From: Pedobacter frigiditerrae
Lineage (GTDB): Bacteria; Bacteroidota; Bacteroidia; Sphingobacteriales; Sphingobacteriaceae
Reading direction: 5' to 3'
Length of the DNA stretch: 64,000 nucleotides
Assembly (NCBI RefSeq): GCF_004331645.1
Contig: NZ_SJSK01000007.1
Span: 151,956-215,955, forward strand
Each line of letters starts with the position of its first letter. Positions within the stretch are counted from its first letter, which is position 1. A program made the translations under genes and the position numbers. The notes beneath the pieces are model-generated. The model was not told where the DNA came from. It saw only the letters and a program-made list of their open reading frames with translations, and ran no database searches. Shown here piece after piece: positions 42,186 to 51,600 of the stretch.

Positions 42186-43580
42186 TTAAGAAGTATAACC
42201 CAGAATTTTTAAAACTTGCTTGCTGTTTTGCTCTTCGCCAAAAACCTCGAAGTTAAAAGTTTCATCTCTGTTTCTGCGAATAATTACATGTTTCGGACTT
42301 GGCAACAAACAATGGTGAATGCCACCGTAACCACTTAAAACTTCTTGATAAGCGCCAGTATTAAAGAAGCCTAAATACTGTACTTTACGGGTTTTAGGCA
42401 TAAATACACTATTCATATGCGCTTCCTGGTTGTAATAATCTTGCCCATCGCAAGTTATACCACCTAAGTTTACACGCTCATATTCGGCATCGTAATTATT
42501 AATAGGCAATAAAATATATTTCTGGTTTAATGCCCAAACATCTGGTAAGTTAGTAATGAAAGAACCATCTAACATTAACCATTTTTCGCGGTCATTTTGT
42601 TGTTTACGGCCTAATACTTTATATAAAATTCCAGAAGCCTCAGCAACTGTATATTTCCCAAATTCGGTAATGATATCTGGTTCAATTACATCGTGTTCTG
42701 CACAAATTTCTTTGATACGTTTTACGATTTCGTTTACCATGTATTCATAATCGAAATCAAATACCAAGCTATCTTTAAATGGCATACCGCCACCAATGTC
42801 TAAAGTATCTAACTCTGGATTAATTTTTTTGAACTTACAATAAAGCGTTACATATTTCTCTAACTCATTCCAGTAATATGGAGAATCGGTAATGCCGGAA
42901 TTGATGAAAAAGTGCAATAATTTAACCCTGAAATTAGGATTGCCCGCAATTTTATTGTTGTAAAATTCAATTACATCTTCCATACGTACTCCTAAACGAG
43001 AAGTATAGAATTGCGAATCTGGTTGCTCTTCTGCGGCGATACGGATACCTAAATTACAAGGTGTATCCATTTCAATCTCATCATCGTAAAGGTTAAATTC
43101 TTCCTTGTTATCCAATACTGGGATGATGTTTTTATAACCATCATGCAACATATCTATAATATATGTTTTGTATTGGTAGGTTTTAAAACCGTTACAGATT
43201 ACTGTGATATCCTTAGTTAATGAGCCTTTTTTCTCCAAAGCTTCAATCATTGGCATATCAAAAGCCGACGAAGTTTCTAAGTGAATGCCATTTTTTAAAG
43301 CTTCTTCTACAATATGACGAAAGTGCGAACTCTTTGTACAGTAGCAATATTTATAATCGCCACGATAATTATTTTTGATAATAGCTGTTTGAAACAACAA
43401 TTTAGCTTGTTGAATTTTTTTGCTTACCAAGGGTAAATAAGTGAAACGCAATGGCGTACCATAGGTTTCTATCATTTCCATCAGGTTTAAATCCTGAAAA
43501 TACAATTCATCATCTATAACATCGAAACCCTCTTGAGGGAAACCAACACTTAGATCAAGAAATTCGGAGTAACTCTGCAT
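42186..43580 (-). CDS. Arginine decarboxylase (biosynthetic, PLP fold III)
   Basis: 464 aa, makes agmatine from arginine for polyamine synthesis. YCTKSSHF holds the PLP lysine (about residue 68). HFFINSGI and the GGGMPF loop (DIGGGMPFKDS) contact cofactor, and C-terminal CDGQDYYNQEAHMNSV closes the active site. Length and N-terminus (MQSYSEFLDLSVGFPQEGF) match the short Bacteroidota arginine decarboxylases rather than E. coli SpeA (658 aa). Substrate specificity (arginine vs carboxynorspermidine) is from family resemblance only. Confidence 0.85.
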   Translation of the reverse strand: MQSYSEFLDLSVGFPQEGFDVIDDELYFQDLNLMEMIETYGTPLRFTYLPLVSKKIQQAKLLFQTAIIKNNYRGDYKYCYCTKSSHFRHIVEEALKNGIHLETSSAFDMPMIEALEKKGSLTKDITVICNGFKTYQYKTYIIDMLHDGYKNIIPVLDNKEEFNLYDDEIEMDTPCNLGIRIAAEEQPDSQFYTSRLGVRMEDVIEFYNNKIAGNPNFRVKLLHFFINSGITDSPYYWNELEKYVTLYCKFKKINPELDTLDIGGGMPFKDSLVFDFDYEYMVNEIVKRIKEICAEHDVIEPDIITEFGKYTVAEASGILYKVLGRKQQNDREKWLMLDGSFITNLPDVWALNQKYILLPINNYDAEYERVNLGGITCDGQDYYNQEAHMNSVFMPKTRKVQYLGFFNTGAYQEVLSGYGGIHHCLLPSPKHVIIRRNRDETFNFEVFGEEQNSKQVLKILGYTS

Positions 43581-43652
43581 TTATTTTAATAATAATTTTT
43601 GCAAAAATGTGATTTTAAATTGAGAATCGATGTAGTATTACCAATAATTTTA

Positions 43653-43702
43653 CGGTAACCGAACAGTTTAAACAAGCAGGACGATACAGGACGGTTGACC
43701 GT
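43653..43702. promoter_or_regulatory. Two ACGGT/ACCGT inverted sites upstream of the PUL
   Basis: CGGT-A-ACCG (43653-43661) and ACGGT-TG-ACCGT (43691-43702) have centres about 40 bp apart, in the divergent region between arginine decarboxylase and the GH28 gene. Similar half-sites and helical phasing make them candidate binding sites for a regulator of the locus (the HTCS or another). No such site was seen before the FAS1-susC operon. Confidence 0.4.
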
Positions 43703-43786
43703 GTAATTCTTTCTAATTTAACAGCATCTATCAATAACGGTTCAAATGTTGTTTATTGTTTAGTAAATCAAATATATTTCTTGTTT

Positions 43787-45208
43787 ATGAAACGCATCTT
43801 TCCTTTAATGCTTATCGCATTAATCTTTTTTAGCATTACTGTTATTGCACAACCTACAGCTCCAAATTGGGTAGGTAAAGTTGGCTCCAAAGCGCTTGTA
43901 TTTAAAAATAAAATAGTTAAGGTTAATGATTTTGGTGCCATAGGCGATGGAAAAACACTCAATACAAAAACCATTCAAAACGCTATTGATGAGTGCGCCG
44001 CGAAAGGCGGAGGTGTTGTTGTTTTTGCACCAGGAAAATACCTTACTGGTTCTTTATTTGTTAAAACTGGAGTAAACCTTAAAATTGACAAGGGTGTAGA
44101 GATACTTGGAAGTCAAAATATTAACGATTATCCAGAAATTGATACAAGAGTGGCGGGCATAGAAATGAAATGGCCAGCAGCTTTAATTAACGTACTTAAG
44201 CAACAAAAAGCCAGTATTTCTGGAACAGGTTTGATCAATGCGCAAGGCAAGCCATTTTGGGATATGTATTGGAAAATGAGAAAGGAAGATTATGATCCGA
44301 AAGGTTTACGCTGGATTGTGGATTATGACGCCAAGAGACCACGCACCATTTTAATAGAATCTTCAGAAGATGTGATTTTAAAAGAACTAAATATTCAGCA
44401 AGCTGGATTTTGGACGGTGCAAGTACTTTATTCTAGTTACATAACTGTAGATAAAATTACCATCCGTAATAATGTAGATGGAAGTGGACCAAGTACAGAT
44501 GGAATTGATGTTGATTCGTCATCATGGATTTTGGTTCAGAATTGTGATATTGATTGTAATGACGATAACTTCTGTTTAAAAGCAGGACGAGATTGGGATG
44601 GGTTGAGAGTTAATCGCCCAACAGAATATGTGGTCATTAGAAATAGTGTAGCTAGAAAAGGCGCAGGTATGCTAACCCTTGGAAGTGAAACTTCAGGAAG
44701 TATTCGTCATGTTTGGGCAACGGATTTAGTGGGGTATGGAACTGGAAATGCGATTAATATTAAATCTGCTCGCACCAGAGGAGGAACCGTTGAAGATGTT
44801 TACTTTGGAAATATAACCATGAACGGAGGTGGAAATGTAATTCAGATAAATCCCAATTGGAACCCAACCTACAGCTATTCTACACTCCCGGCAGGTTATG
44901 ATCCAGCTAAAATCCCTGCACATTGGACAAAATTATTAAACAGGGTTGAGCCTGAAGCTAAAGGAATTCCTACATTTCAAAATATTACTATTTATAACAT
45001 TAAGGCAACTGGTGTTAAAAAAGGCATTAATGCTATGGGTACTGCTCAAACAATATTAAAAGGTTTTAAACTAAGCAATTTTAATGTAGAAGCATTAACT
45101 GCTGGAAATATAGATTTTGGTTTCGATTGGAGCTTTGATAAAGTGGTCATAAAAGCAGAAGATAAATCATCGTTAACAATAAGCAATTCTATTAATGTTA
45201 AACTTTAA
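43787..45208 (+). CDS. Polygalacturonase-like glycoside hydrolase, GH28
   Basis: 474 aa, right-handed beta-helix. An in-frame TTG lies at 43781, but the ATG at 43787 gives a clean signal peptide (MKRIFPLMLIALIFFSITVIAQ). Catalytic motifs: STDGID (D238, matching NTDG), NDDNFCLKAG (D259, D260), GAGMLTLGSE (matching GHG) and INIKSARTRGG (matching RIK). Start of the mature part: KVNDFGAIGDGKTLNTK. It attacks alpha-1,4-galacturonide bonds of pectin, secreted to periplasm or surface. Opens the PUL. Confidence 0.95.
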   Translation: MKRIFPLMLIALIFFSITVIAQPTAPNWVGKVGSKALVFKNKIVKVNDFGAIGDGKTLNTKTIQNAIDECAAKGGGVVVFAPGKYLTGSLFVKTGVNLKIDKGVEILGSQNINDYPEIDTRVAGIEMKWPAALINVLKQQKASISGTGLINAQGKPFWDMYWKMRKEDYDPKGLRWIVDYDAKRPRTILIESSEDVILKELNIQQAGFWTVQVLYSSYITVDKITIRNNVDGSGPSTDGIDVDSSSWILVQNCDIDCNDDNFCLKAGRDWDGLRVNRPTEYVVIRNSVARKGAGMLTLGSETSGSIRHVWATDLVGYGTGNAINIKSARTRGGTVEDVYFGNITMNGGGNVIQINPNWNPTYSYSTLPAGYDPAKIPAHWTKLLNRVEPEAKGIPTFQNITIYNIKATGVKKGINAMGTAQTILKGFKLSNFNVEALTAGNIDFGFDWSFDKVVIKAEDKSSLTISNSINVKL

Positions 45209-45218
45209 TCTGTTTTAA

Positions 45219-48200
45219 ATGAGATTAATAAAGTTGTTTGGGATTATTCTAACACTAAGTACGTCTGCAAATTTGATTTGTGCGCAAGAGCTATATCCGC
45301 CAGTATTACCAAAAGAGAATTGGCATGGCGAGCAAAGAGAATTACGATATCATCCAGACGGGCAAGACTTTGTAATCAAAAATGGGAATCGTCGTTTTAC
45401 GAGGGCGCTGTATGGTACAAATACCGCTTTTAGGGTGGAAGCAGGTGATTTGCCAGAATTTGCAATGTATATGCCAGGAATGGGAGGAAACCTAAAATTT
45501 GGGTTAATAGATGAAAAAGGTAGCAAATGGTTAATCAATTCGACCAATATAACTGCTAGATACAGAGCAGGTTCAATGTTATACCATATTACCGACCCAA
45601 TGCTTGGTAATGGATATTTGGAAATGAATATTCTTGCCTTAAGTAAAAGTGAAGGGTTGGTGTTAAAAGCTCGTTTTAAAAACGTAAATAATAATGTAAA
45701 ACTTTTTTGGGCTTTCGGTGGTGCAAGCGGCAAGAATTTTAGTCGCAGTGGCGATATGGGACCTGATCCTGAATCTGTATTTTATTTACAAGCAGACAAC
45801 TGTAAAGGAAATATGTTTACGTTTAAAGACAACACTTTTTCATTAACTTATGGTAAGGATAAAATGTTGACAGGTGTTTTTCCATCAGCTCTGCTTAAAC
45901 TGAGTGATGCTAAAAAACAAGGTTCACCCAATGAATTAGATCAATCTGCGGGTACTGAATTTCCAACAATAACTGGAAAGTTAAATGTTGTTAACGAAAA
46001 GGATTATTATTTTCTTATTCAAAACCCACAAAGTGTACAAGCACCAGCAAATTGGACTATGGCAGAACAGTTTAATCAAGCAGAAATTGCTCGAAAAACA
46101 ATTGCTAATAGAATAGTTGTTGACACGCCTGATCCATATATCAATACAATTGGTGGCGCATTGGCTATTGCTTCAGATGCGATCTGGGAAGAACCATCAT
46201 ATATGCATGGCGCCGTAGGTTGGCGAATGCGATTAAATGGTTGGAGAGGTGCTTACACGGCTGATCCCTTAGGTTGGCATGATAGGGCTAGAACACACTT
46301 TAATGCTTATGCAAAATCGCAAGTTCTAACACCACTCAATGCCCCTGTTGTTGCTGATACAGCCTTAAATTTAGCAAGATCAAAAGAAGCAATGGGAACT
46401 GCAATGTTTAGTTCGGGATATATTAGTCGAGATCCTAATGGGAAATCTATTAGACCGCATCATTATGACATGAACTTGGTGTTTATTGATCAGCTGTTAT
46501 GGCATTTAAACTGGACAGGCGATTTGACTTATGCCAAAGAAATGTGGCCGTTAATCACTCGTCACCTTGCTTGGGAAAAGAGAGTTTTTGACCCAGATAA
46601 TGATGGGCTTTACGATGCTTACGCAGCAATTTGGGCAAGCGATGCCTTACAATATAGTGGTGGTGCTGTAACCCATTCGTCGGCCTATAATTACCGTTCA
46701 AATGCCACTGCGGCTAAAATTGCCAAATTGTTAAGTGAGGACCGAGCTCCTTACCAACAGGAAGCAGACAAAATTTTAAAGGCTATAAATACACAACTGT
46801 GGATGCCAGAAAAAGGCTGGTTTGCTGAATATAAGGATGCCTTGGGGCTTAAACAGTTACATCCTTCGGCCGGACTTTGGACAATTTATCATGCAATTGA
46901 TTCAGAGGTGCCAGATGCATTTCAAGCTTGGCAATCGTTGCGTTACATTGATACAGAATTGCCGCATATTGCTGTACGTGCAAAAGGATTGTTAGATAAT
47001 GGTTATTATACTGTAGCAACCACTAATTGGATGCCTTATGAATGGTCGCTGAACAATGTAGTATTGGCAGAATCTACGCATACCGCATTGGCAAATTGGC
47101 AAGGCGGAAGGACTGAGGAAGCTTTTAAACTTTGGAAAAGTGAAATGCTGGCAAGTATGTATCTAGGTGGTAGTCCGGGGAATTATGTACAAATTTCTCA
47201 TTACGATGCAAATAGGGCAGAAGCCTATCGAGATTTTGGTGACCCAGTTGGTATTAATTCCAGGGCATTGGTTGAAGGTTTATTTGGTATCGTGCCAGAT
47301 GCACTAAATAGAAAATTAACGATTAGGCCAGGTTTGCCATTGGCTTGGGGTCACGCATCGTTAAAAACACCTGATCTTGATTATAATTTCAAAAGGATAG
47401 GCGATTTAGATGTTTATAACCTGCAAATTAAATTTGAAGTGCCATTGGCATTAACAATGAAGATAAGAGCCAGAAAAAACGGCGTGAAATCTGTAAAGGT
47501 TAATGGTAAATTGGTAAGCTGGAAAAATGTTGTTTCAGCAATAGGCTATCCAGAAATTGAAATTGAGAGTTCGGCAACTATAAATTATAAAATCGAAATA
47601 ATTTGGGAGGGAAAGGAATTCTCAAAACCAAAGGTTAATGCTTCCTATCAACAAAACGAAACTCTTGAAGTGAGTTTTCCAAGTTGTTTGATTACTAAGG
47701 TTTTTGATCCGCAAAATGTATTTGCCAAAACCGAAATTAAAGGCGGTGAAATTAAAGCTAATTTAATTGGAGAAATAGGAAACAGAACTGTTTTTGTACA
47801 ATTAAAAGATGGAATGTTTAGTTATTGGTTTCCTTTGTGTTTTGAAGTAAAAAGTAAGCAGCAAGCTATTCCTGCTCTTGATTTGAATGATAATAAATGG
47901 GAAGGATCGCAATTTGAAAAGCAAGATTTGAGTTCTTATTTTAATGATCAAGTTGGTCAGATTTTTAATAATAAATATTTATCGCCAAGGCCAATAACTA
48001 CAACTTTACAACTTCCTGTACAAGGAATTGGAGATTGGCCACATCCCAATGTTAAACCAGAAATAAATGACAGTGGATTAAGGAATTTAGCTGGAGCTAA
48101 AAATGAGATTAAATTACCATCTGGAATTGTTTTTACTACACCTAGCGAAAAAGGATTAAAAAATATTTTGTATACTTCAAAATGGGATAACTACCCTGAT

Positions 48201-48620
48201 TCGGCAGAAATTGCTTTAACAGGAAAAGCTAAGACTATATTTTTTCTGTTGGCTGGATCTACAAACCCGATGCAAAGTAGAATGGATAATGGAATGATAA
48301 CTGTTTATTATACAGATGGAACTTCAGAAAAATTAGCATTGCGAAATCCAGAAAACTGGTGGCCCATAGAAAAAGATTTGTTTGTTGATGGAGCGGCTTT
48401 TGATACCAAAGCACCAAGGCCAATTAGAATTCATCTCAAAACGGGGAAAATTATTACAGGTCAAAATGCCCAACAATGGAACGGTAAGGAAATAGATGGT
48501 GGTGCGGCTACTGCGTTAGGATTAACCCTCAACCCGAATAAAACATTAGCTAAATTAACTTTGACAACATTATGTAATGATGTGCTTATTGGGCTTATGG
48601 GAATTAGTTTGCAACGATAA
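45219..48620 (+). CDS. DUF4450 domain protein (large secreted glycosidase-like)
   Basis: 1133 aa with signal peptide (about 1-23, ending ICAQ). N-terminal beta domain, then a helical (alpha/alpha)6-like middle (GWRMRLNGWRGAYTADPLGW, HHYDMNLVFIDQLLWHLNWT, YDAYAAIWASDALQYSGGAV) and C-terminal beta domains. DUF4450 members sit in pectin- and rhamnogalacturonan-type PULs; the helical middle resembles GH78/GH95-type barrels. Candidate acids lie in the WRG/GWHD segment. It is 10 bp from GH28 and almost abuts the HTCS. Activity unknown. Confidence 0.8.
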   Translation: MRLIKLFGIILTLSTSANLICAQELYPPVLPKENWHGEQRELRYHPDGQDFVIKNGNRRFTRALYGTNTAFRVEAGDLPEFAMYMPGMGGNLKFGLIDEKGSKWLINSTNITARYRAGSMLYHITDPMLGNGYLEMNILALSKSEGLVLKARFKNVNNNVKLFWAFGGASGKNFSRSGDMGPDPESVFYLQADNCKGNMFTFKDNTFSLTYGKDKMLTGVFPSALLKLSDAKKQGSPNELDQSAGTEFPTITGKLNVVNEKDYYFLIQNPQSVQAPANWTMAEQFNQAEIARKTIANRIVVDTPDPYINTIGGALAIASDAIWEEPSYMHGAVGWRMRLNGWRGAYTADPLGWHDRARTHFNAYAKSQVLTPLNAPVVADTALNLARSKEAMGTAMFSSGYISRDPNGKSIRPHHYDMNLVFIDQLLWHLNWTGDLTYAKEMWPLITRHLAWEKRVFDPDNDGLYDAYAAIWASDALQYSGGAVTHSSAYNYRSNATAAKIAKLLSEDRAPYQQEADKILKAINTQLWMPEKGWFAEYKDALGLKQLHPSAGLWTIYHAIDSEVPDAFQAWQSLRYIDTELPHIAVRAKGLLDNGYYTVATTNWMPYEWSLNNVVLAESTHTALANWQGGRTEEAFKLWKSEMLASMYLGGSPGNYVQISHYDANRAEAYRDFGDPVGINSRALVEGLFGIVPDALNRKLTIRPGLPLAWGHASLKTPDLDYNFKRIGDLDVYNLQIKFEVPLALTMKIRARKNGVKSVKVNGKLVSWKNVVSAIGYPEIEIESSATINYKIEIIWEGKEFSKPKVNASYQQNETLEVSFPSCLITKVFDPQNVFAKTEIKGGEIKANLIGEIGNRTVFVQLKDGMFSYWFPLCFEVKSKQQAIPALDLNDNKWEGSQFEKQDLSSYFNDQVGQIFNNKYLSPRPITTTLQLPVQGIGDWPHPNVKPEINDSGLRNLAGAKNEIKLPSGIVFTTPSEKGLKNILYTSKWDNYPDSAEIALTGKAKTIFFLLAGSTNPMQSRMDNGMITVYYTDGTSEKLALRNPENWWPIEKDLFVDGAAFDTKAPRPIRIHLKTGKIITGQNAQQWNGKEIDGGAATALGLTLNPNKTLAKLTLTTLCNDVLIGLMGISLQR

Positions 48621-48621
48621 G

Positions 48622-51600
48622 ATGTTAGCAATAGAATATAAGAGTTATAATTTTTGGGTTTGGAAGTTATTTCTGCTTCTTTTTCTTGTTAGCTCTTTTT
48701 TTTCTTCAAAAGCTCAATTAAATGCAAGTATAACGCATTATTCTACTGCTGATGGACTTTCACATGCAGGCGTTTTGTGCATGTTAAAAGATCGGGATGG
48801 TTTCATGTGGTTTGGTACTTTCGATGGTATTAACAGATTTGACGGGCACAATTTTGTAACGTACAAAAGTAAACCAGGAGACAACTCTAACTTAAAAAGT
48901 AATAAGATTAGAAACATTGTTGAGGATAAACAAGGTTATTTATGGGTAGAAACCTACGATAGTAAAATTTATCGTTTTGATAAAAAGACTGAACAATTTA
49001 CGCCAATTTCCGAAGGCAAATACAAAAACCTTTTTAACGATCAATTAGTTATCAATAAAATTGTTGTTGATGAGAAAAAAGGTGTTTGGCTGATGAGTGA
49101 AAATCATGGTCTTTTTTATGCCAGTGAAGACGATGCCAAACAACCTACCGTTGTTCACTACTCAAAGGGAAAAAATAAAACTATAAGTCTTGCTGGTAAC
49201 GTTATAGAGTTTTTTCAGAAAGATGATTTAGGTAACATTTGGATTGGTACTGAAGGTGGGTTAAATTATTTACATCGTAATAAAATAGGTGCTTATGAAG
49301 TAGTAAAATTTAATCAAAGCGATGCTAAACTGCTCACCTCTCTACCGTTTACTGCAGCTAGTAATAAAGATAAAAAACTTTATTTTGGCACAGCAAAAGG
49401 GCAATTGTTAATTTTTGATGTTATTAAAAAAACATTTATCGTTAAACAAATAGCTGCAAACACAAGGTTAAATGCCATTTGTTATGCCAGTTCTGGTTTG
49501 CTGTATATTTCCACTTCTAATAAGGGATTATTAATCTATAATCCTCGTACTTTTAATTTAACTGAATCCTCGCAAAACACTAATGCTCATTATCTATCTC
49601 TCTATGAAGATAAAATGGGTCAAATTTGGATTGAGCCCACTGAAACTGGTATCATTAAGTATAATCCAAAAACAGGTTTGTTTAAGCAATTTGTTCAAAA
49701 GGTAGATTTAGCCAGTTCATCTAGAGGCTATGAGGTTTTAACCGATGTAAATGGTGTTTTATGGGCAAGGATGAAAGGTGGTGGCTTTGGCTATTACAAT
49801 CCGATTGCCGATGAGATTAATTATTTTTATGATAAACCTGGTTCTGTAGATCAAAAGTTTTCTAATATTATTAATAGTTTTCTAAGTGACAATACTGGCG
49901 TTCTTTGGTTATGTGCCAGAGATGGAGGAATAAATAAAATCGTATTACTAAAGGATAAATTTAATTATCGAAAACTCACCAATAATCCACAAGCCCGTGG
50001 AGAAAATGAAGTGAGGGCTACAATGAAAGACTCAAAAGATCGATTATGGATCTGTACAAAGGATGGTAAAATACATGTATTTGAAAATGGAAAAGAGATT
50101 TCGCTCTTTAGGTCTCCAATAAATCAAATTGGTCTTGTTTATAGTATTTTAGAAGACAGCAAAGGAAATATTTGGCTTGGTACAAAAGGAAATGGGCTAT
50201 TTAAAGCTACGCCAGATGATGCTGCCAAGAAGTTCTATTCCTTAAAACATTTTAAAAATAATGTAAATGATGTTGCCAGTTTAAGCAACGACATGGTTTA
50301 TGCTATAAATGAAGATAAGAAAGGTCGTATTTGGATTGGAACATTTGGTGGAGGAATAAATCTCTTTACAGTATCTGCCAAGGGCGAAGAATTTAAAAAT
50401 TATGGAAATACATTTAAAAACTATCCTTTTTCTTGGGCAAAAGTTGTCCGCCATTTAGCTGAGGATAATAGCGGACGTATATGGATTGCAACAAGTAATG
50501 GACTTTTAATTTTTGATCCAAATAAGAATGATAATTATCAGTTTTACGCTTATCGAAAAGTTCAAAATGATAAGTCTAGCCTGGGCAATAACAGTGTTCA
50601 GCATATATATAAGGATAATTATGGAACAATGTGGTTAGCCACTTTTGGTGGTGGATTAAATAAAGCGATAGTTAATAAAGAAAATATAAACGAAGTTGCT
50701 TTTGAAACCTATACTATTGAAAAGGGACTTTCAAATGATGTAGTATTAAGCATAACTGGAGATAAACAAAATAATTTATGGGTAGCAACAGAAGGTGGAC
50801 TTTCTAGATTTAATCCTGCTCAAAAAAGCTTCAAAAATTTCGATGCTTTTGATGGCCTTTCAAAAGGTGGGTTTTCAGAATCTGCTGCTTTTACAGCGAA
50901 AGATGGATTAGTTTATTTTGGCTGTATTGATGGCTATATATCTTTTAATCCGCTTAATATTAGTGAAAAGAAAGGGTTGGCTAAGATGGCGTTAACCCGT
51001 ATTCAATTATATTACAAAGATATTTTACCAGGGGTTGAAGGATCTCCTCTCAAAGAATCTATTAATGAAACATCGGCTTTGGTATTAGATCATGATCAAA
51101 ATGTAATCAGTTTAGATTATGCGGTATTTGATTATCGCTCGGCAAATAAAATAAACTATGCTTACAAATTAGAAGGATTTGATAAAAGCTGGCATATCGT
51201 GAATGACCAACGGAAAGCCACTTATACTAATATTCCTCCAGGAGAATATATTTTTAGGGTAAGAGCAGTTAACCATGACCTTTTTAGTAAAGTACCCGAA
51301 AAAAACCTCAAAATAGTTGTTAATCCACCATTTTATCGTACTGCGATAGCTTATATTGTTTATTTTGTACTTGCAGTTTTAATTGTAATAATGGCACGGC
51401 GAATAATTATTACCATGATTAGGCTAAGAAATAAAGTGTTGGTAGAACAAAAACTAACGGAAGTGAAACTTTCTTTTTTTACTAATATATCGCACGAACT
51501 AAGAACTCCTTTAACGCTAATTGTAAGTCCACTCGAAGAAATATCGAAAAACGAAGAGTTATCGACAAAGGGTATGGAATACCTTAAAATCGTTAATAGA

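Noticed and set aside
48577..48621. Upstream start of the HTCS gene
   Set aside because: Would overlap the DUF4450 gene; the ATG at 48622 gives a clean N-terminus with signal segment.
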